Part shown: positions 21,046 to 30,673 of the stretch, piece by piece
Layout of the letters: each line of letters starts with the position of its first letter
How positions within the stretch are numbered: position 1 is the first letter of the stretch
Source: SAR202 cluster bacterium Io17-Chloro-G2
GTDB lineage: Bacteria; Chloroflexota; Dehalococcoidia; Lucifugimonadales; UBA3495
Assembly: GCA_002816875.1 (NCBI GenBank)
Contig: MUCP01000013.1
Span: forward strand, 1-64,000
Direction of reading: 5' to 3'
Length of the DNA stretch: 64,000 nt
Made by a program: the position numbers and the translations under genes
The notes under the pieces: model-generated
Databases searched by the model: none
Told to the model about the DNA's origin: nothing
The model's input: only the letters and a program-made list of their open reading frames with translations

Positions 21046-21399
21046 TCAGGATTCATTGCCTTTGCGCTGGGCCTTATAGTCTTCCCAATCTGTGTCATCA
21101 TTTGGCTCTTGATAACTGTCCAACGACACGGAAAGCGCATCGTACTCGCCTTGGATTTCACCCGGTAGTGATTCCCAATCAAACCCACCATTTTTAGATT
21201 GGTTATCTGACTCGATTTGCCGTAATCGCGCCAGCTTAGCGGCGCCCTCCTCCAGTCCTGGTGGCCAAAATAAAGGGTTAGTTACGTTTGCTTCGACTAG
21301 CAGCTTTACGTAAGTCTCAGGTGTTAGCGTCACCTTCGTGGCCTTTCCCGCACGGTTTTTTGCGAAACTCGGTGGGTGGCTCGTTTCTAAGCTATCCAT
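21046..21399 (-). CDS. putative antitoxin or hypothetical protein upstream of RelE-like toxin
   Basis: 117 aa, 8-bp gap to the toxin ORF on the same strand; no recognised DNA-binding motif. Confidence 0.5.
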   Translation of the reverse strand: MDSLETSHPPSFAKNRAGKATKVTLTPETYVKLLVEANVTNPLFWPPGLEEGAAKLARLRQIESDNQSKNGGFDWESLPGEIQGEYDALSVSLDSYQEPNDDTDWEDYKAQRKGNES

Positions 21400-21464
21400 T
21401 GTATTGGTCCTTTGGGTGGAGGAAGTTTTCGTGGCCTGGACCGTGACTTAGTTCACATTAAAGC

Positions 21465-22955
21465 TTACAACACTGGTACAGCCTTATGCCACTCCGTGGC
21501 CTGCTCGTAGGCGTGGGCGACGCGCAGCAGGCTCTCTTCCGACAGGTGTGGGCCGATTAGCTGCATGCCCACCGGGAGACCCTGAGCAAAGCCGCAGGGT
21601 ACCGAGATCGAGGGGAGGCCCGCTATGTTGACGGGCAGCGTGCAAACATCGATGAGGTACATCTGTACCGGGTCGCCGGTCTTGGCTCCTAAGGGGAACG
21701 CGGCCACCGGGGACGTGGGAGTGACCAGGGCGTCTACCTGCTGGAATACCCGGGCAAAGTCTTGGCGGATCAACGTGCGGACCTGCTGGGCCTTCAGGTA
21801 ATAGGCGTCGTAATAGCCGCTGGATAGTGCATAGGTCCCCAGCATGATCCGGCGTTTCACTTCCGGGCCAAACCCGAATTGCCGGGTCTTCTCCATGGCT
21901 TCCACCATGTCGCTGGTGTCCTGGAAGGAGTAGCCGTACTTCACTCCGTCATAGCGGGACAGGTTGGCCGAGCATTCGGACGGGGCGATGATGTAGTAGC
22001 AGGCCAGGGCGTATTTGGTGGTGGGCAGTGAAACAGGCTCGATGGTGGCCCCTAGGTCTTCCAACGCCTTGATTCCGGTCTCAACCGCGTCACGAACGCC
22101 GGGCTCCATCCCGTCGACAAAATACTCCTCGGGCACGCCTATGCGGAGAACCCCCTTTGATCTGCCCTTCGCAAGGGGGGACGAGGAGAGGCTGTCGTTC
22201 AGGGCCGCCAGGTAGTCTTTCGGAGCCTGGGGCAACGAGGTGGAATCTTTGGGGTCGTGGCCGGTGATGGCGTTGAGAACATGGGCGCAGTCGGTGACGT
22301 CCCGGGTTATGGGGCCGATCTGGTCCAGGGACGAGGCGAATGCCACCAGGCCGTACCGGCTGACCAGCCCATAGGTGGGCTTCATCCCGACTACCCCGCA
22401 CAACGACGCGGGTTGGCGCACGCTGCCGCCGGTGTCGGAGCCCAGGGCGTAGGTTGCCTCTTGGGCGGCCACGCAGGCCGCGCCGCCGCCGCTGCTGCCG
22501 CCGGGGACCCGCTGCAAGTCCCATGGATTATGGGTGGCGTGAAAGGCCGAATTCTCGGTGGAAGACCCCATCGCAAACTCGTCCATGTTGCCCTTCCCCA
22601 CCATGACCGCGCCTTGCCGATACAGATTGTCCACCACGGTGGCGTTGTATACCGGCACGTAGTCCTGAAGCATCCGTGACCCGCAGGTGGTGTTTATCCC
22701 CCGGGTAGAGATCACGTCTTTGATCTGGACCGGGACGCCGGTCAAGGGCCCGGCTTGTCCATCGGCGATACGTTGGTCGGCTTGCCTGGCTTGTTCCAAA
22801 GCTTGCTCTTCCGTGATGGTCAGGAAAGATTGCACCCGGTCTTCCACCTGGTGAATGCGCTCCAAGCAATCTTGGGTGAGCTCGACGGAGCTTATTTCCC
22901 CAGCGGCCAGCCGCCGATGGGCTTCATGGATGGTCAACCGATGCAGGTCGGACAA
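21465..22955 (-). CDS. gatA: Asp-tRNA(Asn)/Glu-tRNA(Gln) amidotransferase subunit A
   Basis: Amidase signature [45 protein letters not shown] start just after the gatC stop. Confidence 0.95.
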   Translation of the reverse strand: MSDLHRLTIHEAHRRLAAGEISSVELTQDCLERIHQVEDRVQSFLTITEEQALEQARQADQRIADGQAGPLTGVPVQIKDVISTRGINTTCGSRMLQDYVPVYNATVVDNLYRQGAVMVGKGNMDEFAMGSSTENSAFHATHNPWDLQRVPGGSSGGGAACVAAQEATYALGSDTGGSVRQPASLCGVVGMKPTYGLVSRYGLVAFASSLDQIGPITRDVTDCAHVLNAITGHDPKDSTSLPQAPKDYLAALNDSLSSSPLAKGRSKGVLRIGVPEEYFVDGMEPGVRDAVETGIKALEDLGATIEPVSLPTTKYALACYYIIAPSECSANLSRYDGVKYGYSFQDTSDMVEAMEKTRQFGFGPEVKRRIMLGTYALSSGYYDAYYLKAQQVRTLIRQDFARVFQQVDALVTPTSPVAAFPLGAKTGDPVQMYLIDVCTLPVNIAGLPSISVPCGFAQGLPVGMQLIGPHLSEESLLRVAHAYEQATEWHKAVPVL

Positions 22956-22957
22956 GA

Positions 22958-23257
22958 CTATTCCTCCAACACTGCTTTGACCCGGAAGAATTCCCCTTCC
23001 TGCCAAGGCGCGTTACTCAATACATCTTCAAAAGACGACGAATCCTGGGGTATATCGTCCCGCATGACGCCCGCCCCTCCCGAAGCGCCCGCGGCATGGC
23101 CGGTGGGGCTTACCCCCGACGTGTCCACTTCGGCCAGGATCTGGAATTGCTCCAAGATATGGGAAAGTTGGTCTTGAAAGCTCTCCAACTCCTGCTCCGT
23201 GAGCCCGATTCTGGCTAGGGTCGCCATGTGCTGTACTTCCTGCCGGTCCAAGGCCAT
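22958..23257 (-). CDS. gatC: Asp-tRNA(Asn)/Glu-tRNA(Gln) amidotransferase subunit C
   Basis: [38 protein letters not shown]; start refined from 23458. Confidence 0.92.
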   Translation of the reverse strand: MALDRQEVQHMATLARIGLTEQELESFQDQLSHILEQFQILAEVDTSGVSPTGHAAGASGGAGVMRDDIPQDSSSFEDVLSNAPWQEGEFFRVKAVLEE

Positions 23258-23454
23258 GGTTTGGCCTCCTAATATATTGCCTGTAGGCATTGGTTTATCC
23301 GCTATTGCTCGTGAGAGTGGGAATCGCGCCCAGAGTGTCGATCGGATATTTCGCTGTTGGCGTGGCCGTCCGGCCGGGGATGGTGACCCTCGCCCGAGGA
23401 TTCTCGCGGGTCCACGGGTATGGTGGCGTTGGAAAGGTACTTCAAGTGATGCTG

Positions 23455-24352
23455 TCAACGATGGTGCACCTCCTGGGCGATGTGGTGTCCCTCTTCCACC
23501 GTGATGTCGGAGATAACGGCGATGTTCGCTTCCGCCAACATGCGACGGCCCAGCCAGCGGACCCGGACTTCCGAGACATCGTCCACCCCAGCGGTCCCTT
23601 CTGCTACCTCACGTACTTCATCCACTACGCCGGGCTCCACTCCGTCCAATAGCCTGGCACAAACCGGCTTGGCGGAAGATACCACTATCCTAAAGATCGC
23701 GGCACTGATCACCAGCCCCACGATTGGATCGGCGAGGGGGTATCCCAGCCAAACCCCCACCGCTCCAGCCAGTACCGCCAGGCTGGTGAGGCCGTCAACC
23801 CGGGCGTGAAAACCATCGGCGATCAGGGGGCGCTGGCAATCTCCCTTCCGATCTTGATACGAAACAATGCCACGGCTTCGTTTCCCAAGAAACCGATCAA
23901 CGCCGTGCCGGCCATCGCCCATAAGAACTCCACGGTGGGCGGATCGGAAAGGCGAATGATCGATTCATATGCAGCATAGACCCCGCTGGCCAAAATCACC
24001 ACGACGATTTAGAGGCCCGCCAGGTCTGCGGTCCTGCCGTAACCGTAGCTGAACCGTTTGGTAGGCTGACGCCGGGCAAAGCTGAATGCTACCCACAAGG
24101 GAACCGCCGTCGCGGCATCGCCAAAATTGTGGCCAGTATCGGCCAATAACGCCACGCTCCCGGTGACCACCACTACCCCGATCTGAACAAACGCGTGGCC
24201 AGAAGGGCTATCAATGACACCTTGGTGGCCCAGATGCCGCTGGCGTCGGAAATGACCGCAGGGTCCACGCCCCCGTGGGTGTGCCCGTGGCTTGCGGTGT
24301 CCCCGTAGTGCTGATCTGAACTATGCGTGTCTTTGTTTTTCCGTCTGAACAT
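23455..24352 (-). pseudogene. cation diffusion facilitator (CDF) transporter, disrupted by two apparent frameshifts and one stop codon
   Basis: Fragments across frames: MFRRKNKDTHSS..HGHTHGG; LADTGHNFGDAATAVPLWVAF; stop TAA at 24009-24011; then LIADGFHARVDGLTSLAVLAGAVGVWLGYPLADPIVGLVISAAI. Confidence 0.8.
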
Positions 24353-24613
24353 CACGCCTTTCCTGCAATTCCAATCTAACACTAGAGACCCAGCCGGGGA
24401 AGGACGTTGTTTGGCGGGTTAACCGCAAGATGCGGGGAGGCAGCGAAACTGTCGAGCAGTATGGAGTACTCCTTGGAGGGCCCGATTAGTAACGCACCGT
24501 GGTCAATTGGATGACGCTGTACGAATACGATATCATGATTCAAGTTCAGGCTCATTATTCGCAATAAAGATATTATCATTCAACTTCTCGGATGCGTGGT
24601 ATCGTCAAACTTG

Positions 24614-25957
24614 ATGGCTTCTTGGTTTCGGACAGCACTAAACTGGCGAATAAAAACCCCTTTTTACTACGGTTGGCTGTTGATGGCGATGGCATTTGTG
24701 TCTGCGTTTGCCGCCACAGGGGTGACCCAGGTGGTAATGGGCGGGATTCAAATCTTCATCACCGAAGACACCGGCTGGGAACAGACGACAATCTCGCTGG
24801 CGGTTACCGGCGGGACCTGGCTTTCGGGACTGTTCGCTCCTTTCTTGGGACGGCTGGCCGACCGTTACGGCCCCCGGTGGTTGATGGCGGTGGGTTTGAT
24901 TGCAGCGGGCACTTCCTTCCTGTGGCTGGGAGGAGTTGACATAATATGGCAATTCTTCGCAGCCTACATCCTTGGCCGCGCCGTCAGCAATCCGGCGCTG
25001 GTCGGGGTGGTGCCCCGCACCGCGGCGGTTAATTTCTTCCGGCGGCGGCGAAATATGGTCCTGGCATTGATGTCCACCTACCGGCCCGTCGGGGGCGCCA
25101 TCAACATCCAGATCATCTCCTTTATCGCGATTCACCAGGGCTGGAGGGCCGCCTATCGGTATTGGGGGATACTCAGCTTCATCCTGGTGCTGCCGCTGAT
25201 ACTGATAATGCGGCGGCGTCCCGAGGATATCGGTATGTTGCCCGATGGGGACAGCCCGGTGGAAGCCGCCCGGACCGGCGCGCTGGCCAGGGGATCGATA
25301 ACCAGAGGATCGAGGACCGGCCGGTGGTCCGATGTGGAATTCAGTTGGACCGCCAAAGAGGCCTGGCGCACCAGTTCGTATTGGCTGATCGGCGCGACTG
25401 CGGTGATGGGGACCATTGCGGCGGGCACTACCGGATACAGCCTAGTTCCCTACCTTTACGAAGAGGCTGGCTTGTCCAAAACCCAGGCAGTCGGGGTACT
25501 CAGTTTCGGCACCTTTTTGGCCATTACCAACCTGGGCTGGGGCTATCTGGCGGATTTGATCACCCCGCGGCGGTGTTTGGTCATCTGTCTGACAGGGACG
25601 GCCGGGATGTTGGTGTTCTTGATGTGGGTGGATTCGTTGGCCATGGCCATGGCGTTCGCCCTGGTTTGGGGGATCTTCTCCGGGTCCGTGGGCTCGCTGG
25701 AACAGATGGTGCTGGCCCAATATTACGGGCGGGCGTCCTACGGCACCATAGTAGGGGTGTTGAACCCTTTTCAAACCTTCGGTTTAGGGGTAGGACCGGC
25801 CCTGGCCACGATATTCCAGCAAACGGTGGGCGATTACGTTATCTTCTACTCCATCCTCCTTACGGTGCACCTGGCCGGGGCATTGTTCATCTTCTTGGCT
25901 CGGCAACCCGCCCGGCCTCCCCGTCCATCGCCGGATGCTGCGGTTTCAACCAGCTAG
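24614..25957 (+). CDS. MFS transporter
   Basis: FYYGWLLMAMAFVSAFAATGVTQ, GRLADRYGPRWLMAVGLI, 12 hydrophobic segments; ORF extends to 24596. Confidence 0.9.
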   Translation: MASWFRTALNWRIKTPFYYGWLLMAMAFVSAFAATGVTQVVMGGIQIFITEDTGWEQTTISLAVTGGTWLSGLFAPFLGRLADRYGPRWLMAVGLIAAGTSFLWLGGVDIIWQFFAAYILGRAVSNPALVGVVPRTAAVNFFRRRRNMVLALMSTYRPVGGAINIQIISFIAIHQGWRAAYRYWGILSFILVLPLILIMRRRPEDIGMLPDGDSPVEAARTGALARGSITRGSRTGRWSDVEFSWTAKEAWRTSSYWLIGATAVMGTIAAGTTGYSLVPYLYEEAGLSKTQAVGVLSFGTFLAITNLGWGYLADLITPRRCLVICLTGTAGMLVFLMWVDSLAMAMAFALVWGIFSGSVGSLEQMVLAQYYGRASYGTIVGVLNPFQTFGLGVGPALATIFQQTVGDYVIFYSILLTVHLAGALFIFLARQPARPPRPSPDAAVSTS

Positions 25958-25986
25958 CACAAGGCCCCGTAGCGCCTAGCTAAAAA

Positions 25987-26058
25987 GTGGTTCAACTAGC
26001 CCACCACGAACGGAGTACGCTCTTCTTATCCGTTCGTCCTGAGCTCGTCGAAGGGTGG
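25987..26058. repeat. dispersed imperfect palindrome, family A copy 1
   Basis: GGTTCAACTAGCCCACCACGAACGGAG...CCGTTCGTCCTGAGCTCGTCGAAGG. Confidence 0.75.
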
Positions 26059-26100
26059 TTTAGGATTCGCGGTTTGGGTTCAAGCCCGCCACCGGGTATG

Positions 26101-26949
26101 TCAGTGCATCTGGGAGCCGCCGGAGACGCTGATGGATAGGCCGGTCACGTAGTCGGACTCGCTGGACGACAGGAACGCTGCCATACGGGCGATGTCGCCG
26201 GCTTCGGCGATGCGCCCCAAGGGAACGGCTTCCGCCCGGGAACGGACCATCAACGCCCGGTGTTCCTCGGCAGATTCTCCCTCCGCCGCCAGGGCTGCCG
26301 CGATGAAGTCCACCCGCTCGGTGTTGACCAGTCCGGGGCAGATGGCGTTGACGTTGATCCTGTGGGGCGCCAGCTCGTGGGCCAAGGACTGGGTGAATCC
26401 GATCAACGCGAATTTGGAGGCGCAGTAGGCGGCGTACCTGGCAATCCCCTGTTTGCCAGCCCCCGAAGAGATGACGATCATCTTGCCGCCGCCGCCGCGT
26501 TCTATCATGTGGATGGCCACGGCCTTGGAGCACAGGTAGGTTCCGCGGACGTTGACCCGCATGACTTCGTCGAAGGCTTCCTCTCCCAGCTCGACCACCA
26601 AGACCCTGTCGGGACCCGGCTGGGAACCCGCGTTGTTGACCAGAATGTCGATCTTGCCGAACCGGTTGATGGTCTGCTGCACCATGTCGTTCACCTGGGC
26701 GCCGTCGGTGACGTCGGAGAATAGGCCGATGGACTGCCGGCCCAGGTCCTCGATCTCCTGAACCACGCTGGGCAATCCGCGCCAGCCGGTCTGCCGGTCT
26801 TCTTCGCGCATCCGGTCGGTGCTTCGCTGGATATCCGTCACCACCACGTCGGCCCCCTCTTCCGCCAGACGCAGGGCGATGGCGCGGCCAATGCCGTGAC
26901 GCCCGCCGGCGCCGGTGACCACCGCGACTTTTCCACTGAGATCGTACAT
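26101..26949 (-). CDS. SDR family oxidoreductase
   Basis: KVAVVTGAGGRHGIGRAIALRLAEEGADVV, NNAGSQPG, YAAYCASKFALIGF, PGLVNT. Confidence 0.93.
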   Translation of the reverse strand: MYDLSGKVAVVTGAGGRHGIGRAIALRLAEEGADVVVTDIQRSTDRMREEDRQTGWRGLPSVVQEIEDLGRQSIGLFSDVTDGAQVNDMVQQTINRFGKIDILVNNAGSQPGPDRVLVVELGEEAFDEVMRVNVRGTYLCSKAVAIHMIERGGGGKMIVISSGAGKQGIARYAAYCASKFALIGFTQSLAHELAPHRINVNAICPGLVNTERVDFIAAALAAEGESAEEHRALMVRSRAEAVPLGRIAEAGDIARMAAFLSSSESDYVTGLSISVSGGSQMH

Positions 26950-27064
26950 AACGTTTTCATACTCCCGATTATTATTTCGCTCATGTAATTGGAATCATGG
27001 ATGGCCTGACACAGATTTTATCACCCGGCCCTGGCGGCGGGGCTTGAAATGCGCTCGCCGCCGT

Positions 27065-27934
27065 CTAACCGACGGTCTCTTCCACCGCCGCCAACCGCTC
27101 CCTCCTTCCGCGCCAGAGCACGCCCTTGCTGGGCGAAAACAGCAGGGCCAGCAAAAAGAACCCCGTGGCCACCACCACGATGCTGGGCCCAGAAGGCAGA
27201 CCGGCATAGAAAGACAGGTAGAGCCCCGCGACGGTGGCTGCCAACGCCACCGTGATGCTGTAGGCGATTATCCCGGGCAGCCGCCTCGCCAGCAAGGTGG
27301 CCGTCGCCGCCGGGGTGACCAGCAACGCCAGCACCAGCACGATGCCCACCGCCTTTAGTGAGGCCACGGTAGTCACGCCTACCAGCACGGGTAAAAGGTA
27401 TTCGACCAGGCGGACGGGAATCCCCGATGCGGCCGACATCGTCGAGTCATACGATGTAAACAGAAGTTCTTTATATAAGGCTGTCACTATCAGCAGCACC
27501 ACACCGGCGATGACTGAGATGAGGATAACGTCAGACCAGGAAACACCCAGCAGATTGCCAAATAGCAGACCGAAGAGATCGGCAGTGTAGTTGGACACCC
27601 GGCTCATGAGGATGATGCCGACGGCGAAACCGCTGGCGAAAATTATCCCAATGGCGGTGTCCAGCCTCAAGTTTGCCCGGCGGCTGATGAGGGTGATGGC
27701 CAGAGAAGCCGGAACGGCCCAGGCCAGGGCGCCCCAGAAGACGTTGCCGCCGAAGAAGTAGGCCACCGACATCCCCGCCAGGGAAGAATGGGCCACCGCG
27801 TCACCCATGAAAGCCATACCCTTCAAGACCACGAAAATGCCGACCACGGCGCAGACCAAACCAGCCAACCCCGCGGCCAGCAGCGCCCGCTGCATGAAGG
27901 CAAACTCTAAAGGTTCAATGACGGTGTCAAGCAT
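27065..27934 (-). CDS. metal (Zn/Mn-type) ABC transporter permease, ZnuB/TroC family
   Basis: MQRALLAAGLAGLVCAVVGIFVVLKGMAFMGDAVAHSSLAGMSVAYF. Confidence 0.93.
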   Translation of the reverse strand: MLDTVIEPLEFAFMQRALLAAGLAGLVCAVVGIFVVLKGMAFMGDAVAHSSLAGMSVAYFFGGNVFWGALAWAVPASLAITLISRRANLRLDTAIGIIFASGFAVGIILMSRVSNYTADLFGLLFGNLLGVSWSDVILISVIAGVVLLIVTALYKELLFTSYDSTMSAASGIPVRLVEYLLPVLVGVTTVASLKAVGIVLVLALLVTPAATATLLARRLPGIIAYSITVALAATVAGLYLSFYAGLPSGPSIVVVATGFFLLALLFSPSKGVLWRGRRERLAAVEETVG

Positions 27935-28006
27935 TGGCTGCTAAAACGGGCGCCTGGCGCCCGCTGAAATTTCGGTCCGGTGATCAAGTAACTTTCTCAA
28001 AAAAAA

Positions 28007-28078
28007 TGGTTCGACAGGCTCACCACGAACGGAGATGAATCACTCCGCCCGTTCGTCCTGAGCCTGTCGAAGGATGGT
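28007..28078. repeat. dispersed imperfect palindrome, family A copy 2
   Basis: ATGGTTCGACAGGCTCACCACGAACGGAG...CCGTTCGTCCTGAGCCTGTCGAAGG. Confidence 0.8.
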
Positions 28079-28206
28079 CCGTTGTGGATACACGGCGTTG
28101 AGATGCTTCCTTAATGTTTGATGGTCGCAGGAGCTTCCATTGCCAGCTGCATTGGGAGCGGGCGCCGGGTTGTCGTCCGAGATTGGCTCTAGTGGCTAAT
28201 CATCTT

Positions 28207-29064
28207 CTAGGGATCTTCTGGGCCATCGTCATGACTGTGGTGCTGGTAGGCGTAGGCTTGGCCGTCAAGGTGCACCATCAGCAAGTGGCTGCCGAAGGTT
28301 TGGCTGAGGACTTCTTCGTTTAGCACCTGGGAGGGAGGACCGTAGGCGATCAGGTTCTTGTTCAAGCAGGCGGCGTAGCTACAGTATGCCGAGACGCAGG
28401 ACAGATCGTGGGTGCTGAGAACAATGGTTGTGCCGCCGGCCCGCAGATCGTCCAACAGGTCCAGCAATTGGTGCTGGGCGTTGGCGTCCAAACCGGCCAT
28501 GGGCTCATCCATCAACAACAACTGGGGTTGGTTGGCCAGGGCCCTGGCCAGCAGCGCCCGACGCCTTTGGCCTCCCGATAGTTCGCCGATGAGATTGTCC
28601 CGCTGGCCGTACATGCCGGTCTGTTGCAGAGCCCGGCTGGCCGCCTCTCTGTCTTCTTTGTTGGTGCGCCGGAGGGGGCCACGCCGGGCATACCTGCCCA
28701 TCAGCGCCACGTCGCCGACGGTGACCGGAAAATCCCAGTCCACCTGCTCCACCTGGGGCATATAGCCCATGACCCTTCTTTGCTCTTCCGCGGGCATTCC
28801 CAGCACTGACAAGCTTCCCTGCCACGGGCGCACTAGGCCTAAGATAGTCTTCAGCAGGGTGGTTTTTCCCGATCCGTTGGGCCCTATGATGCCCAGGACT
28901 TCTCCAGCATCGACTTGGAAGGTGATATCTTTCAGGGCCTGCTGCCGGCCGTAACCCGTCCAAAGCCCCCGGATGTCCAAAGCGTGTGGTCTGAGCACCT
29001 TATCAGGTGCGTCGAGGTCGCCATCTAAAACCTCAACTGAGGCTGGTGTGCTGGTGTTAGCCAC
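28207..29064 (-). CDS. metal ABC transporter ATP-binding protein, ZnuC-like
   Basis: Walker A GPNGSGKTT, LSGGQRRRALLARAL, LLLMDEPMAGLD. Confidence 0.94.
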   Translation of the reverse strand: MANTSTPASVEVLDGDLDAPDKVLRPHALDIRGLWTGYGRQQALKDITFQVDAGEVLGIIGPNGSGKTTLLKTILGLVRPWQGSLSVLGMPAEEQRRVMGYMPQVEQVDWDFPVTVGDVALMGRYARRGPLRRTNKEDREAASRALQQTGMYGQRDNLIGELSGGQRRRALLARALANQPQLLLMDEPMAGLDANAQHQLLDLLDDLRAGGTTIVLSTHDLSCVSAYCSYAACLNKNLIAYGPPSQVLNEEVLSQTFGSHLLMVHLDGQAYAYQHHSHDDGPEDP

Positions 29065-29082
29065 GGATAATGTTCCTGTATA

Positions 29083-30024
29083 TCATCGAAGGTTGTCCGC
29101 GAGACTGCGGGCGTTGAACTGCATCATCTCCACGTAGGTGGTTGCCTCCCCTCCTAGACCGGCGTATATGGCCGACACTTTGGCCCTGGCGTCCCGGGCC
29201 ACCTGGTCTAACGCCGAGGATCGAAACCTCGGCTCGACGAACACCGATGACAGGCCGGCGTCTTTAATTTTTTGGGACACCTGGAGAATCGATTCCGGGG
29301 TTACGGAGCCGGCGTCTCCCGGCGCCAAGGCCATGGTCTGCCATCCGTACCGTGCGGCCAAGTGAGAGAAGGCCTGATGGTGGGTGACCAATATCCTGCG
29401 GTTCGGCGGCACCTGGTCCAACAACCCGGCTATGTTTTCGTCCAGTTGTCTCAAGCTGGCAATGTAACGCTGGGCTTGTTTTTCGTAGCGGGCGGCGTTG
29501 CCGGGGTCCGCTTGTATCAAGCCGTCGCGAATCTGCTCCACGTAGTGGATGGCGAAAATCGGGTTTTGCCAGAAGTGAGGATCAGCCCCCAGGCTGATAA
29601 CAGGCTCGCTTGCCGGAAACTGAGATTCCAACCCATCGGACGCCACGACGTGAACGGCGCCGCCGGGCCGGGCGCTTTGAAAAATGGGGAGCAGGAAATC
29701 GTCCAGACCCGAGCCGTTTGATATCGTCAAGGCGGCCCGGCTGATGGTCACGCTATTGCTGGGCGTAGTCTGGTAGGAATGGGCATCCACCCCCGGCGGG
29801 ACCGCCGAAGACACCTCCACCAAGCTGCCGCCCACATTTCGAGCCAGGTCGGCCAGCACCGGTATCGTGGCGGCCACAAGGATCGCATCCCGATTTTCAT
29901 CACGGGCTACGGAAGCGGCCTGGGCGCCCGAGCAACCGGCCAGCAGCAAGACCGCGGCCGGCAGGCAGGTCAGGGTAAGCGTTTTCGGGACCCTTGCAAG
30001 ATAGCGTGAAGTAATTTTATTCAA
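29083..30024 (-). CDS. metal ABC transporter substrate-binding lipoprotein, ZnuA-like
   Basis: Lipobox VLLLAGC, PPGVDAHSYQTTPSN, SLGADPHFWQNP, LVTHHQAFSHLAARYGW; TTG start at 30024 preferred because the ORF start at 30060 overlaps a TATAAT. Confidence 0.88.
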   Translation of the reverse strand: MNKITSRYLARVPKTLTLTCLPAAVLLLAGCSGAQAASVARDENRDAILVAATIPVLADLARNVGGSLVEVSSAVPPGVDAHSYQTTPSNSVTISRAALTISNGSGLDDFLLPIFQSARPGGAVHVVASDGLESQFPASEPVISLGADPHFWQNPIFAIHYVEQIRDGLIQADPGNAARYEKQAQRYIASLRQLDENIAGLLDQVPPNRRILVTHHQAFSHLAARYGWQTMALAPGDAGSVTPESILQVSQKIKDAGLSSVFVEPRFRSSALDQVARDARAKVSAIYAGLGGEATTYVEMMQFNARSLADNLR

Positions 30025-30058
30025 AGTGGCTATAAACAATCCGAGTATCAGTAGATTC

Positions 30059-30079
30059 ATTATATGAGACTTAGTATCA
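30059..30079 (-). promoter_or_regulatory. TATAAT (-10) abutting candidate Zur operator TGATACTAAGTCTCA
   Basis: 7-1-7 imperfect inverted repeat at 30065-30079 (minus-strand reading) directly before TATAAT at 30059-30064. Confidence 0.55.
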
Positions 30080-30111
30080 ATTTAGGCCAAAAAAAGAGAC
30101 TCACGGTTGGA

Positions 30112-30555
30112 CTATACCGGGACGGCTGGGCGGTCCATACAGTCGTGGCACTTGCCGTAGACCTCCAGCCAATGGCCGCTGAGTTGAAATTGGTGGGCGG
30201 AGGAGACAGTGTGGAGCAGGTCCTCTATGTCGCATCCCAAAAGGTCTTGAGACGAGCCGCACTCCACGCAAAGAAGGTGGTGGTGGTGGCCACGGTGACT
30301 GAGCTGGTAGTGCAGGTCGCCTTCTTCCAGCAACACCCGGCATAGGACGCCGGATTCCACCAGCAACCTAAGCGACCGGTAGATGGTGGCCCGGCCGACG
30401 CCTGGCAACTGGTCCCGCAACTGCTCGGCGGTGAAATGCTTATTCTGTCCGGCAATGGCGTTGACCACGGCCCGGCGGGGTGAGGTAGAGCGGTGGCCCC
30501 GCTCTTCCAGTGTCGCCAGCAGTTGGGTGGCCAAGGAGCTACTTCTTTTGGGCAT
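30112..30555 (-). CDS. Fur-family regulator (Zur-like)
   Basis: HRSTSPRRAVVNAIAGQNKHFTAEQL, GRATIYRSLRLLVESGVL, HHHLLCVECGSSQ, CHDC; upstream of znu-like genes. Confidence 0.9.
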   Translation of the reverse strand: MPKRSSSLATQLLATLEERGHRSTSPRRAVVNAIAGQNKHFTAEQLRDQLPGVGRATIYRSLRLLVESGVLCRVLLEEGDLHYQLSHRGHHHHLLCVECGSSQDLLGCDIEDLLHTVSSAHQFQLSGHWLEVYGKCHDCMDRPAVPV

Positions 30556-30561
30556 AGTTAA

Positions 30562-30576
30562 TGATACCAAGTCTCT
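30562..30576. promoter_or_regulatory. candidate Zur operator TGATACCAAGTCTCT
   Basis: 13/15 identical to TGATACTAAGTCTCA at 30065-30079; immediately upstream of the Fur-family start codon. Confidence 0.5.
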
Positions 30577-30673
30577 TTAACGGACCAACTCTAGCACAGC
30601 GCCGGTTGAGGGTCAATTACTTTTGATGGGCGGGTTCGCCGCCGGGCCGGTCACGGCAGTTTAGGCCGGCCGG

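Noticed and set aside
24009-24011. In-frame stop in the CDF gene as recoding
   Set aside because: The codon is TAA, not TGA, and the gene also has two frameshifts; decay is simpler.
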